DNA of 64,000 nt from Polyodon spathula (Eukaryota; Chordata; Actinopteri; Acipenseriformes; Polyodontidae): positions 27,447,243-27,511,242 of the forward strand of contig NC_054538.1 in assembly GCF_017654505.1 (NCBI RefSeq). Direction: 5' to 3'. The notes under the pieces were generated by a model. The model was not told the DNA's origin. It did no database searches and saw only the letters and a list, made by a program, of their open reading frames with translations. This document shows positions 1 to 13,180 of this stretch, piece after piece (positions within the stretch are counted from its first letter, which is position 1; the number at the start of each line of letters is the position of its first letter). Position numbers and translations under genes: made by a program.

Positions 1-527
1 ACGCAAACTACAAACAGTTTCTGAGAACAAAAAATATTTATTTGTGGTGCACTGGTAGACCACGCTAACCACTGTATCACACACCTGCTCAAAACATCAA
101 AATTGGCACTCTCATTGCAGCATTTTTTTAAAAAAAACTAAAAACAAGGCATTTTACATTTTTTCAATAAACAAAGAAATAAATGTTTGTTTTAAAACAG
201 TGCTGTGTCAAAGATAGCTGTAAAGGAAATCAAATTTGCAGAGTATAAACATAAGTGCTACTAGTGATTTCATGCCACAGAATGTTTTAACATTCAAGCT
301 GTCGTCTGCATGATTAGTAATACAGTAGCATACATAATTAGCAATGTAATGATGTGCTGTAAACAAATACTCAACAGGCCTAACAGGGTGCAGTACTCTC
401 CCCACAGACTTCCACTTGTCTGCTTTAACAAACTGGTCTTGTTTTCTTATCCGAGCACATGCTTAGTACCTTAATAGTAAAAGCAGAGAACTTGTTTGAG
501 TCAGTGGTTAAAGAATAATGAGCCTGG

Positions 528-1500
528 CAGAGGTGTGCAATTCATATCGGCCAGGACAATAAGATTTGTGTCAGGGACAACAAGTTTTACTGTTACACTT
601 TGCTGATTTCGATTTTAGTGTTGCTAACCTTATTTGCCATTTACCATATGTACATTTTTTTTTTTTAGATTTAAACACTGTTGATGGATTAAAAAAAAAA
701 AAAAAAAAAAGCCATCAGGGTATGAAACCAGGATCACCCTGCAGCAATGTTCCAGTTAGCCATCATGGGACAAGATGTTAGAGGAGGAAAAATAGCTGTA
801 AAAATGTTGTACATTGTTACAAAAAAAGTATATAATAGAAATAAACAAAAGAAAAAAACATTTATAAATTGCAGAATTTGATGGAGCCTACTGTAAATAG
901 TGTGTGCATTTTGGTAGGGGAAAAAAAACTGCAGAGAAACCTGACAGGTTATACACATCCTTTAAAAATAGGGGGTTCAGCAGTTACAGAATTCCACAAA
1001 GCAGTAGTAATAGTTGGCAATTACTTTTTTTTATCCGTGATGCAAACTAAAAACACCTGTACATCAGGAGTTGGACTGAGCTTGAGAAAGAGTGGAAAAA
1101 AACAGACAGAAGCTATTTTTGTATTTGAAACTCCCAAGTATTGCTTATTATAGTTGTACTCTTAGTACATTATTTACATTTACTAGCAAATGTTTTTAAC
1201 TGCACTTAAAAGGAACATTTCCTTAAATTATGTTATAAATGTGTAGAGGTGAGGTGGGGTCATAGGGAACCTTTTGTGTATCTTGAAGAACTTAGTGAAC
1301 CAGTCAAGCTACAAGGCTATATCAGCTCCTGTTAATCACTAATTGACTGATTGTGTTCACGGTTAAACAAAACCACTTTTTTGTGCATTTTGTGCAGAGG
1401 GCAAGTACAGTTTTAAGGAGGACAAGTAGATTTTTCTAGCATTTTGTCCCTTGGACAACAATTTTTTTTTTTCTTTTTCCCCACAAATTGCACACCCCTG
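528..1500. mobile_element. hAT-like non-autonomous transposon, copy A
   Basis: Termini CAGAGGTGTGCAATT (528) and AATTGCACACCCCTG (ending 1500) are inverted repeats of the hAT type. Sub-terminal GGACAA/TTGTCC pairs lie just inside. The interior from 720 onward is homologous to 61366-62661, minus the LTR in that copy. It contains an A20 run at 691-710. No transposase coding is visible, and the 8-bp target duplication is not clean. Confidence 0.7.
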
Positions 1501-4184
1501 GCATGGAGATGTTGGTTTGAGAATTCTAGCTCTTTGTGCAAGCTGGGACAAGTTACTGAACTCTGAGTGCCACAGGCGACGATGTCATCACAGTAAAATC
1601 ATGTAGGGCCCCACTAAAAATTAGACTTTGCTTTCTAACTGGGTTGTCGAGGGTACTTAATATGGTAATTGAGGGTGTGTAAGCTAAAGCACTGAACAAC
1701 TGTCCCAACAAAATCAGCACAGTTGTGGGAGTTTCTGAAAATATAGCCTTAATTAACTGAAACAAGCAGAAGCCAGAATCTACTGAACAAGCACAGTAGC
1801 ACCATGAACCCAAGGTTCAGGAACTTGACAAAGAATCTCTGCAGTTTCATCAGTCTGTTCACAAGATACACCTAAAATGTTGACATATTGACAGGTGCCT
1901 CCATTAAGAGTAGCTGACACTGTTTAAACATAGTGATATTCACACAATAACGAAACTAAAACTAATGATGAATTACCCAGTACAGTGCTCCCTGTTTAAA
2001 AGGCAGCCATTTATACTGTAGAACCAGTTACGTGGCATAGCTGTGGCTTCCATTTGCCCCATAATGTCATTCCTTTCATCACAAATAGCAGGGAACACCT
2101 CCAGTAAACGTCTGGGTGTCTACGTAACTTAGACACCATAGGATTTTGGCAGTGGCTAACGTTGCTCAAGAGCCCTGTGCCCTCCCCATGCAGATATGTG
2201 ACTGTAAAAGAGCAAGGCTGTTAGTGAAAATAAGCATAGTGTAGGTGGCTAGTATAGAAAAAGGTAAACATTCCGAAAGGCATAACTAACTTGATCAAAA
2301 CAGGAATATTATCTTATTACAAAATTCTTACTAAATCACATGGACATGAAGAGTTTACAAGTTGCACTCTCTAACTGAAGGAAAAGCACCACACCCTTCC
2401 AACAAGCTTGGCAATGTACCAACACACCACAGCATTGACATGCTGGCCTAGAAAACCAGAGACAGCAGGCTTCAAACTTTACTGAAATTATTGAAATAAA
2501 TGTATGGTGTCACAGAAGTCTTGTCTCTAGGTCAGCTTAATTTGACAGCTCAATCTGGTCACTGTTAGCCAGCTGTTCTATGTCAGATTTAAATGAGATC
2601 TGTACAGTTGGTCTTGCCACACCCACACAGCAAGCTCTAAGATTCCTGAAATAGCACAAAGTGAAGGCATAAAAGACTGTGTGGGAGCTGGGGTGCCTGT
2701 CAAGGCTGTCAAGAAGCAGTCCATCTCAGAAAGCATAAATTGTGCCATCTATCAACAGCAGAGTCTTTAAAACTATATATACAAAAAATAGCATTAAGAA
2801 TAAATAAATATCTACATGAGAAATAAAACAAAGGAATGAAAAGGGAAGCCTTGCTATTAAGCCCATTCAAGGGACTAACAAAAGAGAGGTTGTGGCCTTA
2901 CTACTGAAAGGACATAGAAATTTTTGTAAGGAATCCACAGACTATTACTTTAAAATGTCTTAGTTTAATGTGTTTATTTTAACTGGATAACAATTGTCTG
3001 AGTCAGTTTAAGCATTCTAAATGCAATTTGTTTTATGCAAACTATTCTAAATGTATCATTTTGGTTTAAATTTCCTTTATGTAAATCAAATGTTTTACAT
3101 CATGTTGTATGCAAGTTTTCAGAGGGTTCATAGAACATAGAAGGTTTGAGACATTGGGATTGTGTTAATAGGATTGTGCCATATATTTCTATGTACTGGA
3201 TGACATCTGTACATGGGGTGAGATGTACTGCAATTTTGGCAAATCCATAACTATTGATTTCTTATGATCTACAACTGAATACAATAGTTTGTAATCTAGA
3301 GAAGCATCACTGCTTCTTTAAAACTAGTACGGTAGTATTAAATGTAATGCTTGTCAGCGCAAGAAAAGGAATAGGGACGACAATGGAAGGAATAGGCAAG
3401 TGGAAGAGTAGAGTGAGCAGAGTCTGAAGACAGTAAGTACAGTAAAACACAATACAAGAGAACATGCAAAAAGGTGTACAAACACAGAAAATAGTAGAAT
3501 TATATAATTATGAATCACATAGTGAGCTAGAGGACTGGAAAGTGCAAAACTTGCCAAAATAGATGTTCTCTAAAACAAAAAAGGAGGAAATGCTACCAAT
3601 TTATTAAAACGTCTTTCAGACTGCCACCCCAATCTCTCTGTTGAACACTTTTGCTGTGGTTTCTTCTGTTCTTGATGTTTAAGTGAATCTCATTGCGTAT
3701 TACTTATTTAAAAAAAAAAAAGTCACAGTAAAGAACATGAATGCGCTAGAAGCTGATCAAAAGGGAGTGAATTAATGCTTGTTTATTTCATCATTACAGT
3801 ACATTTGCTAGAAGCTGCAAAAATATAATTTGCCGGCATGTCATTAATACTGTAATGTCAAATGTTAATGTTTTATAGTCTTTGGATTTTGTCTTAATCT
3901 GTATTTTATGTGCGTGTAATGTAATCTTGTGTTTTGAAATGCATGCATGGGTGGTGGAAAGACCAGAATGAATACAGACTTCATTGCCAGTATATCAGTT
4001 TCCCTAACAGGATCAATGTGATGCTTCACCTGCAGAGGAAAGCACAGGACCTATAAACCTTCCGAGTCAGACCGAGTCTTGCAGACGGCTGCAGGTTCAG
4101 CCTGAAAGCAATAAAAAGTACTTGTAGTTTATTACAGTAGTCAGACTGGATGTCTTTTGTCTAATTTACTTTCTGTGCAAGATT
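1501..4184. other. Non-coding, nothing recognised
   Basis: AT-rich unique-looking DNA without a convincing exon, TIR or LINE block on either strand. Presumably inside MAP4K3 intron 1. Confidence 0.6.
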
Positions 4185-4254
4185 TTTAACAAACAAAACA
4201 CGCATGATGGGCCGAATGGCCTCCTCTTGCTAGTACAATGCCTTACGTTCTTAT
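4185..4254 (+). mobile_element. Diverged CR1 3' tail
   Basis: It contains GATGGGCCGAATGGCCTCCT followed by a degraded version of the tail ending in ACGTTCTTAT. This is an older copy of the same tail seen at 46.9 and 54.1 kb. Confidence 0.75.
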
Positions 4255-4723
4255 TTAAAGGTGCACTGGTGTGCCGTTTTGACAGAGACATTTGGCTTGA
4301 ATATGCTTCAACAGAACTCAGTTCTAATAGCACGTAAGTGGAAGGCATTTACGTTAGTGTCCCGTTTGTTTTAGAAAAGTAGCATTAAATATAATGCTTA
4401 ACTTAGAATTGTTCACTACTGAATTGTGTATGTTAGCAGTGTTTTTATAAAGCAGTTTTGCCAGAAATGTTTTTTTGTTCTTTTTTTTTTTTATCTGTTG
4501 AACTAATTTTAGTAAATTATTTGCAAGTTGCAATGCAAAACACTGTTTAAAATTAAACAAAGTAACGTGTATTCCCTAATGCAACACATTACTGTGTTTA
4601 TTATGTTTTATAGTACCCATGAATCTTTTAGGCTAGCCTAGTTTAGCATTATACTGTTTACTTGTTTTACTTTCTAAAATATTTTAACAGTACAGATTCA
4701 CAGAGGTGTGATGTTGTATGTGA

Positions 4724-4885
4724 CTAAGAACATAAGAAATGTTACAAACAAAAGAAGGTCCATTTGGCCCATCTTGCTCATTTGGTTGTTTACTGAACCA
4801 AGCAAGAACCTCATCCAACCATTTCTTGAAGTACCAATGTGAATCAGCTTCCACAACAGTATTTAATTTTTTAATTCCTTGCTCA
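4724..4885 (-). mobile_element. Diverged CR1 3' end, minus strand
   Basis: It reads AAGAACATAAGAAATGTTAC, then a diverged complement of GGCCGAATGGCC, then the complement of the region encoding the last ORF2 codons (AGCTTCCACAACAGTATT). This is an old CR1 3' end of roughly 160 bp in reverse orientation. Confidence 0.75.
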
Positions 4886-5281
4886 CATTTTTAGGGCACT
4901 TCTAAAGATACCCCTGTATGCAAGACATCTGGCCTAGTTATAAAAAGTCTGCTTCAAGGAAAGTATTTCTGTGCTATTTTGTTACATAAGAATTGAGAGA
5001 TTCCTTATAATTGGAGCATCTGAAGCTGTCCAAGAAATAAAGAAAATTATGTCTTTTACATAACATGATGCGCTTTCTTACCAATTTTATTTGAATTTTA
5101 TGGTTGGTAGCAATTACCTTAAAATACACTGGAACTTGTTTTCAGGACAAATATCAGAATATTCTATCAGGTATTTTTGACATGTATTCAGATATAAAAA
5201 TCAGCTGTCCGTATTCGTTACAAATGACAAAAATACCTTGCACTTAGGCCTTCTTACCGTCTCACCAGAATTTGTGCAACG

Positions 5282-5286
<5 letters not shown>

Positions 5287-5328
<42 letters not shown>

Positions 5329-5348
5329 CAATGAAAGAGCTCTGTGTG

Positions 5349-5411
<63 letters not shown>
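5287..5411. repeat. A39 run followed by (TA)n microsatellite
   Basis: Adenines from 5287 to 5325, a 25-bp unique gap, then about 30 TA units from 5352 to 5411. Confidence 0.95.
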
Positions 5412-5414
<3 letters not shown>

Positions 5415-7277
5415 ACACATGATCAACACAGCAGCTCCTGAACCACTATTTAAAAGTTTTAGGCAGCAAAAAGTAAACAAACCAGATTATGCACACACGC
5501 ACACAGTGATCTCTAAGAACAAAAACACATTGTGCTGCTTGAGCAAGCCAGAATCTCACGGGACAGTAAAAAGGCAAGCACGTCATTCTGAAATGCCTAG
5601 CTTAAACAATACCCAAATTCCTGAAAATGTAGTGATTTTTATATAGACTGTATGTCAAAGTTAACGTATATTTGGTACTATTTTGCTACCCAAAACTCTT
5701 AAATAGCTACACATTTTTTTTATGACCACAATACAAATCATATTGGACAGTGGAGTATAAATACCTACAGAACAGAATTACGTATATACAATTTAAAAGG
5801 TATGACATTTATTTTATAGACCAAAATTAAAATGAAATATCTGTAAAAACATTATGATTACAGACAATGACCTAACAGGATATTACGTTTATTTAGTGTC
5901 TATAAAATGCTAATTTAATCTGCCATGGAGATTATTTTGTTATAATGTTAACCATGGTTTCAACCTCGCTAACAATGAACACATAACTGTTGACTGGAAC
6001 TAAAATGCAACACTAACTTTTTTATTCTTCTTTCACATTGCATTTGGTGGTCACTCAAACTTCGGAATCCCGATCATTTAAATAAAGTCTGAGGGAGTTC
6101 TGAAACCAATGACTGGGTGCAGGACTGTTACGTGTTTCTAAATCTGTAGTACCTCACACAAAGAATGGAAAAAGCCAAAATTGAACCAATAAAAGAGCCA
6201 ACTAAAACAGTTACTGCAACATCACAAAGAATGCAGAGACATGCACTTTTATCTAAACATTGTTTATTCTGGAACATGTTACAAACTGTGTAGGTGAAGT
6301 ACGGTATAAACACGCATCATAAAATGTACCAGAAAGACATCTGTAAAACAGCCTTTTATTCACAGGACACTTTGCCAAGATAACAAGGAGCTATGTTAAT
6401 TTTACATTACTTAGAAAGCACTTGAGCAAGACAGAGTGAGACTGTAAAGACACATATATAACCCTCTTCAATACAGTAGCTGATGAGAGCTCCTGATTCC
6501 ACTTTTTTTATTAAGCATAACACTTACTTGTATTGACAACAATGCATGACAAATTAAAATGGTCAATAAATTGAAAACATAACTCAAGTAAAAAAAAAAA
6601 CTCAACGTTGCTCCTAATATTCAAGTTGCATTCACCTCATGAACAAAAAGGGAAGATTTTAAACTTAATGTAGACTGCTTACATTTATAAATACAGGTTT
6701 TTGAAAGTGAAGCATGACTTCTGTACACAGGGCTCATTTACTTTTGAATTCACATTCACTTCCGTACTAGTTTATTGTTGCTGGTTCGAGTCCACATTCT
6801 TGGAGCACCATACAGTAAATTCAAAACCAGCTGCACTCATACTGTATAATCTACCCAAACAAACCAATTGTTGAACTGGCCCTAAAAAGCAATTAAAAAT
6901 AATACAACTGGTCAAGTAATCTTTGGAAGGTTTAAAAAACAGTACAATCTATTGCATGGACCAAGACAAACCTCTCACATTGTATCATTTTAATCCAGAA
7001 TTCACATGATTGACAGTACAGGCCATCAGCTGAATGATCAGAGATCAATTAACTTGCATATTAAATCACTAATATTGCATTCAAAAATCCTGTAGTCTGT
7101 ATTACTGATCATTTCTGATCTCCCTGCTTTACCACTATTTCAAACGATCACTTACCTCAAGCATAGACTTTATTTGAGCAAATACAGTATGTGGTTAACT
7201 CTATACACATTTAAACGATTGACACACTTTACCCCTGACCTGAACAACATTGCCAGTTTCGTTTGTAGCAAATACAG

Positions 7278-7280
<3 letters not shown>
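5412..7280. other. Non-coding, nothing recognised
   Basis: AT-rich, no exon-like frames. A lone box B-like GGTTCGAGTCC at 6783-6793 has no box A partner. Confidence 0.6.
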
Positions 7281-7316
<36 letters not shown>

Positions 7317-7467
7317 GGTATAGATATCTCTCTATATAGATAGATCTATATATATCTATTCTATCTATATATATATCTATAGATATATATATATCTATAT
7401 ATATAATATATATATATATATATTCTATATATATATATATAGATATATATATATATATATATATATG
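7281..7467. repeat. Compound (TA)n/(TATC)n microsatellite
   Basis: About 190 bp of TA units mixed with TATC/TAGA, self-complementary, directly left of the Tx1-type LINE. Confidence 0.95.
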
Positions 7468-7647
7468 GTACACATACAATTATTAGAATTATTGCTGTCT
7501 GTCTGTTGCTGTGTGTTGGGAGTGCTTGTGGTTGAAGCTGGAGGAAGCATGTGTGAGTGGAGGTTTTTTCCCCTTTTTTCTCATTCTTTTCATTTCTTTC
7601 TTATTTGAGCTACTGGGGTGGGATATATATATATTTTTTTTTTTTAG

Positions 7648-8900
7648 CCATTATGGTTCTGGGAAAGGGAGTCCCAAAAGGACTCTATTCCTCTTTTGAT
7701 AAGCTAACCAGGAAACACACTATAAAAATCATTGTTGATTCCATCGCTAGTGTGGAGAAATGTGTCACTGAATTGGCAAAAGTTATAGGAGGGAAGAATA
7801 TAAAATCGGCTTCTTGAATGAACAAAGCAGTGGTTGTATTTTTAAGTAGTGAAGAGCTAGTGCATTGGTGCATCAAGTTGTGCAGGAGGGGTTAGTCATT
7901 GAGGGGGTTTTGGTCTTGCATCTCACTGTTCTTGTGAGAAAAGTTACAATTTCAAATGCACCGCCTTATTTAAATAACAAGCTGCTGATTAACAAACTGA
8001 GCCACCATTGGCAAAGTAATGTCAGAAATCACAATGATTCCATTGGGATGCAAAGCTCAAGACTTAAGAAGTAATTTCATTTAGACGACAGTTGTATATG
8101 CTGCTAAATAGTCCAGATACCAAACTGAATATTGCTTTTAGGTTTCGCGTCGATGGCAGCGAGCACTGTATATAGTTTTTGTAACTTCTGAACAAATGAA
8201 ATATTATGTTTGTGATCGTGAAATAAAAAATAAATAAAATGAAAATAATGTGGTTGAGAGTGATACAGAAGGCGGCTCAGCTGAGCCGGCCAGCCAAGAA
8301 GCAGGGCTTTCAGCAGAAAATGTGAAGGTTGAGTCTGATAGCGGAAACTGTAGAGGCTGTGAAAGAGCCTGAGGTTGCGGGTCAGAATAGAGAACAGGTA
8401 CATGGCGGAGCAGTGGAGGAGTGAGGGAGGGGATGAGCTCCAGGTCAGTGAACAGACAGGAACAGGAATTGTGATTTGAAGGAGATGAGTGGAAGAATCG
8501 GTCCAAAAGAAAGGCGTGATGCCTCAGGCTCTAGAGGAGAGTGCAGACAGTGACGGTGAGGGGGGAGGCAGTGAAGGAGGTGGAAGAATCAGTCCCAGAG
8601 AAAGGTGTGGCGCGTCAGCCTCTAGAGGAGAGTGCAGACAGTGACGGTGAGGAAGGAGGCAGAGACAGAGACTCCTTGTGTAGTTATGATCTGTCAGCTA
8701 GCCAGCAGGCAAGAGCAGGTTATAGTGCTCAGAGTATCCAAAAGTTTTTAGAGTTTGTTAAAGATTAAACAGTGATTAATGTGAGGGATCATTTTTCCGA
8801 TGTAATGTTGTCTTTAGGATCCGCTAATCTGGTGATGATGGATGCGGCGCTGCTAGGACTTAAGAAAAAAGAAAACGATTGATTAAAGTACTGGATCAAT
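7648..8900 (+). pseudogene. Tx1-like ORF1 relic
   Basis: Short open stretches (7648-7817, 7865-8074, 8541-8768) together resemble ORF1 of the Tx1 clade: an N-terminal region, a VTISNAPPYL-type block, an acidic repeat (SADSDGEEGG) and the end AGYSAQSIQKFLEFVKD. A 91-bp tandem duplication (units starting at 8489 and 8580) repeats the acidic segment. The frame changes several times and the region 8080-8480 has lost recognisable coding. Confidence 0.65.
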
Positions 8901-9059
8901 AAAGTTTGTTTGTTTCCCTTCAAAATAGTAACAATGATTAAGTCAAATAAAGTACATTTTTTATTTTCCTGATTACTTGTTTCTTACCATTTGTGTAATT
9001 TCATGTTTATGCGCCTAATGATGGGAAAGAAAAAGTTAAGGTTTTTTTAAAATACTAAA

Positions 9060-11316
9060 TTGTTAGTCCAGTGTAAGCCTGAAGAATTGATTTTACTGGG
9101 CGGTGATTTCAATTGCACATTGGATGCTAAATTTGACAGGAACAGCTCTGAGCCTCAACCTCAAGCAGTTAGAGAACTGGTTACAGGTTTGGATTCTCAA
9201 GAACTTGCAGACGTCTGGAAATCAATTCATAATAATGTCAGACAGTACACCTGGACCAGAGGTAGTGCAGGGGAGATCTCTTTAGCCAGGTTAGATAAGT
9301 TCTATGTTTTTAAACACTCCTTAAATCTCTTCACTCAGTGTGATATTTTACCCATGGGGTTCTCTGACCATAGTATGGTTGTTTTAGATATGGTTGTATC
9401 TAAAATAAATGTCCATTCTTCTTACTGGCATTTTGATAAGATTGCTGCGGGATGCTTATTTTTAAAAATATTTTAGGTTTTTTTTGGGGAAAGATGGAGA
9501 CAGCAAAAAATAGCTTTTACTTCATTGCCACAGTGGTGGGATGTGACAAAGGTTCAGGTTGTAGCGATGAAAGATCTAGAGGAGGATATTACTGAGCTCC
9601 ACAGAGCTCTGGAGTCCAACTACAGTAACAGACTGTTTGAGGACTTGAGACTGAAAAAGAGGAGGCTCGCTGATCTGCTGGATACACAAGTACAGGGGTC
9701 GCTGGTACGGTCACGATTTCAGAATCTTGCACAGATGGATGCACTTACAAAGTATTTCCAGGGCAAAGAAAAGAAAAATGCTTTGCGCAAAATGATGCAT
9801 TGTCTGCGGACAGAAACGGGACAACTGTTGTATGAGCCTCGGAAGATCCGGAGGCTGGCAGTGGATTTCTACTCAGACCTGTTCATGGCTGAAGCGGTGG
9901 ATGAGTGAGAGGAGGCCCAGCGATTCCTCCAGGATCTGCCTCAGGTTCTGGAAAAGGATGTCACTTGAAAGAGAGCTGACATAGCGAGAGCTCTCCGAGG
10001 CTCTGGATGGATTCAGTATGGGAAAGGCACCAGGAATCGATGGACTGTCTGTTGACTGTTTGGCCACAGATTGGACAAGATCTGCTGGAGGTTTTTATGG
10101 AGAGTATGAGAGCGCATATGCTGCCTCTGAGCTGTCGTCGTGCGGTCTTAACGTTATTGTCAAAGAAGGGAAACTTGTGTAATATAAAGAATTGGCGCCT
10201 GAAAGTCTCTTTTGTTTGGACAATAAAATACTGTCTAAAGCCTTGACAACCCCCTTAGGTACTGTAGTGAATACTGCTGTGCAGCCAGAACAAACATATT
10301 GTGTGTCCAACAGGTTAATCTTTGATAATATAGTTTTAGTCCGAGATCTTTTAGATGCCTCCAGACTTTTTTGTTTCAAACCAGGTCTTATTACTTTGGA
10401 TCAAGATAAAGCATTTGATAGAGTTGATCATAAGTATTTGTATAATGTAGTTAAGACATTTGGGTTTGGTCCTAAGTTTGTGGGACACATTAAGTGTAGT
10501 GAAACTTAATGGCAGCCTTAGCTCTCACTTTCCAGTGTTGAGGGGCATTCGTCATGGTTGCTCCTTATCTGGAATGCTTTATTCTCTCTCTATTAAACAC
10601 CTCTTACATAGGCTATGCACTTCTGACTGGTCTGGTTATTACAAAAGTGCCTATGGAGCCTGTAAACGTGGTGGCTTATGCAGATGACATCACAGTTATT
10701 ATAAAGAATTGTTAAGATGCACAAGTTTTAGATGACTGTCAGAAATTGTTTGAAAGAGTGCCTTCTGCAAAAGTTAACTGGGCTAAAAGCAATGCTTTTT
10801 TTAATGGGGGATTGAGTAGGTTTGCAGCGGAATCAGCAAGTGTTTAAGTATGTGGGTGTGGTTTTGGGAGGGGAGGGGGTGGCTAAAGAGAATTAGGATG
10901 GGATTATTGAGCAGGTGCTGTCAGGCTAGAGTCCGAGACCCCAGATTTTGAGCTACAGGCTAACCCAGCTGTGGAGCAGACCGAAGACAAGCCAGGAGAG
11001 ATTTTGCAGTTCAGACACAGTTACACCTTAAATCTCAGTGCCACCGATAAGAAAGAACTGTAGGTTTGTGTGTCAAATTACATACAAGCAAAACCTTAAA
11101 GGGAATCCAGACACACACTGGCGTGCAAAATTACAGATGGATTTGGTTACAGTTCCAGCCTGGAGGTCTATATATAAGCCACCGTGATGGAGGTTTACAA
11201 TGTTGCATACTGTCATGGCTACTAATTATTTTCTTGCTATAATTCAACCAGGTGTTTCTGGTAAGTGCAGTTTTTGTAATAATCGAGAAACACTATGGGA
11301 AAAAAAAAAAAAAAAT
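9060..11316 (+). pseudogene. Tx1-like ORF2 relic (endonuclease and reverse transcriptase)
   Basis: At least five frame segments are needed to follow the product. 9060-9476: endonuclease C-terminus, ending in the SDH motif. 9525-9908: linker (the HCLRTETGQLLYEP region). 10010-10250: fingers, with KAPGIDGLS. 10250-10700: palm, with the AFDRVDH and YADD motifs. 11100-11290: C-terminal domain. The catalytic YADD is intact, but stops lie at 9906, 10179 and elsewhere, so nothing functional can be made. Confidence 0.75.
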
Positions 11317-11503
11317 CATATAAAAACACACTGTCAACATCCCAGTCTGTACGCACGGGATGCCACCTCCGAAGTCAACTCTTTGTAAAAAGCACACGCT
11401 GTGTAACTGCCTCCGAAAATAAAATAATTTTATATTGCAACAAAGCTGGAAACTATAATGATTGTCTGAAAAAAATTAGTAACACAGGCATATCTCTGTC
11501 GTA

Positions 11504-13180
11504 CAGTGGCTTGCGAAAGTATTGACCCCCCTTGGCATTTTTCCTATTTTGTTGCCTTACAACCTGGAATTAAAATGGATTTTTATTTGGATTTCATGTA
11601 ATGGACATACACAAAATAGTCCAAACTGGTGAAGTGAAATGAAAAAAATAACTTGTTTCAAAAAATTCTAAAAAATAAATAACGGAAAAGTGGTGCGTGC
11701 ATATGTATTCATCCCCTTTGCTATTAAGCCTCTAAAGATCTGGTGCAACCAATTACCTTCAGAAGTCACATAATTAGTCAAATAAAGTCCACCTGTGTGC
11801 AATCTAAGTGTCACATGATCTGTCACATGCTCTCAGTATATATAGACACCTGTTCTGAAAGGCCCCAGCGTCTGCAACACCACTAAGCAAGGGACACCAC
11901 CAAGCAAGCGGCACCATGAAGACCAAGGAGCTCTCCAAACAGGTCAGGGACAAAGTTGTGGAGAAGTACAGATCAGGGTTGGGTTATAAAAAAATATCCG
12001 AAACTTTGAACATCCCACGGAGCACCATTAAAGCCATTATTAAAAAATGGAAAGAATATGGCACCACAACAAACCTGGCAAGAGAGGGCCGCCCACCAAA
12101 ACTCACGGACCAGGCAAGGAGGGCATTAATCAGAGAGGCAACAAAGACACCAAAGATAACCCTGAAGGAGCTGCAAAGCTCCACAGCAGAGATTGGAGTT
12201 TCTGTCCATAGGACCACTTTAAGCTGTACACTCCACAGAGCTGGGCTTTACGGAAGAGTGGCCAGAAAAAAGCCATTGCTTAAAGAAAAAATAAGCGAAC
12301 ACGTTTGGTGTTTGCCAAAAGGCATGTGGGAGACTCCCCAAACATATGGAAGAAGGTACTCTGGTCAGATGAGACTAAAATTGAGCTTTTTGGCCATCAA
12401 GGAAAACGCTATGTCTGGCGCAAACCCAACACCTCTCATCACCCAGAGAACACCATCCCCACAGTGAAGCATGGTGGTGGCAGCATCATGCTGTGGGAAT
12501 GTTTTTCATCGGCAGGGACTGGGAAACTGGTCAAAATTGAAGGAATGACGCTAAATACGGGGAAATTCGCTAAATGGTGCTAAATACGGGGAAATTCTTG
12601 AGGGAAACCTGTTTCAGTCTTCCAGAGGTTTGAGACTGGGACGGAGGTTCACCTTCCAGCAGGACAATGACCCTAAGCATACTGGTAAAGGAACACTCGA
12701 GTGGTTTAAGGGGAAACATTTAAATGTCTTGGAATGGCCTAGTCAAAGCCCAGACCTCAATCCAATTGAGAATCTGTGGTATGACTTAAAGATTGCTGTA
12801 CACTAGTGGAACCCATCCAACTTGAAGGAGCTGGAGCAGTTTTGCCTTGAAGAATGGGCAAAAATCCCAGTGGCTAGATGTCTATTAGACACATACCCCA
12901 AGAGACTTGCAGCTGTAATTGCTGCAAAAGGTGGCTCTACAAAGTATTGACTTTGGGGGGGAGGGGGAGGGGTGAATACTTATGCACGCTCAAGTTTTCT
13001 GTTTTTCTGTCTTATTTTTTGTTTGTTTCACAATAAAAAATATTTTGCATCTTCAAAGTGGTATGCATGTTGTGTAAATCAAATGATACAAACCCCCAAA
13101 AAATCCATTTTATTTCCAGGTTGTAAGGCAACAAAATAGGAATAATTCCAAGGGGGGGTCAATACTTTCACAAGCCACTG
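11504..13180 (+). mobile_element. Tc1/mariner transposon with both inverted repeats and TA duplication
   Basis: The ends match as inverted repeats, beginning CAGTGGCTTGCGAAAGTATT on the left and its complement on the right. They are flanked by TA at 11502-11503 and 13181-13182. The element is 1,677 bp. The inverted repeat continues for about 75 bp, with the matching GTTGCCTTACAACCTGG block. It encloses a broken transposase. Confidence 0.93.
11916..12949 (+). pseudogene. Tc1-like transposase, disrupted
   Basis: ATG 11916 opens MKTKELSKQVRDKVVEKYRS. Two helix-turn-helix units follow (SETLNIPRSTIKAIIKKW; LTDQARRALIREATKTP), then the DDE domain: [25 protein letters not shown] and [15 protein letters not shown]. 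The family's DD34E residues are all visible. Lesions: a frameshift near 12290-12300; a 29-bp tandem duplication (units at 12550 and 12579) that breaks the frame; and an in-frame TAG in the codons after KIAVH, near 12805. A functional protein is about 340 aa; this copy cannot make one. Confidence 0.9.

Larger units (their letters stand above)
7480..11316 (+). mobile_element. Decayed Tx1/L1-clade LINE with ORF1 and ORF2 relics
   Basis: ORF1 remains start near 7650. A VTISNAPPYLNNKLLINKL block (7945-8003) fits the RNA-binding region of Tx1-type ORF1, and a C-terminal helix remnant lies near 8700-8900. ORF2 remains run from about 9060 to 11316. They hold endonuclease (LGGDFNCTLD, RQYTWTRG, ARLDKFYV, FSDHSMVV), reverse transcriptase (GKAPGIDGLSVD, DQDKAFDRVDH, GIRHGCSLSGMLYSL, and AYADDITVII near 10672-10701), and a C-terminal CSFCNNRET knuckle near 11264-11290. 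Many frameshifts and stops break both frames. Boundaries are approximate: the left edge abuts a TA microsatellite and the right edge is an A-run. Confidence 0.82.

Noticed and set aside
6783..6793. GGTTCGAGTCC, a perfect tRNA box B string
   Set aside because: No box A upstream and no cloverleaf can be formed; not called as a tRNA or SINE.
7201..7479. Open frame rich in Tyr/Ile on the minus strand
   Set aside because: Pure product of the TA/TATC microsatellite.
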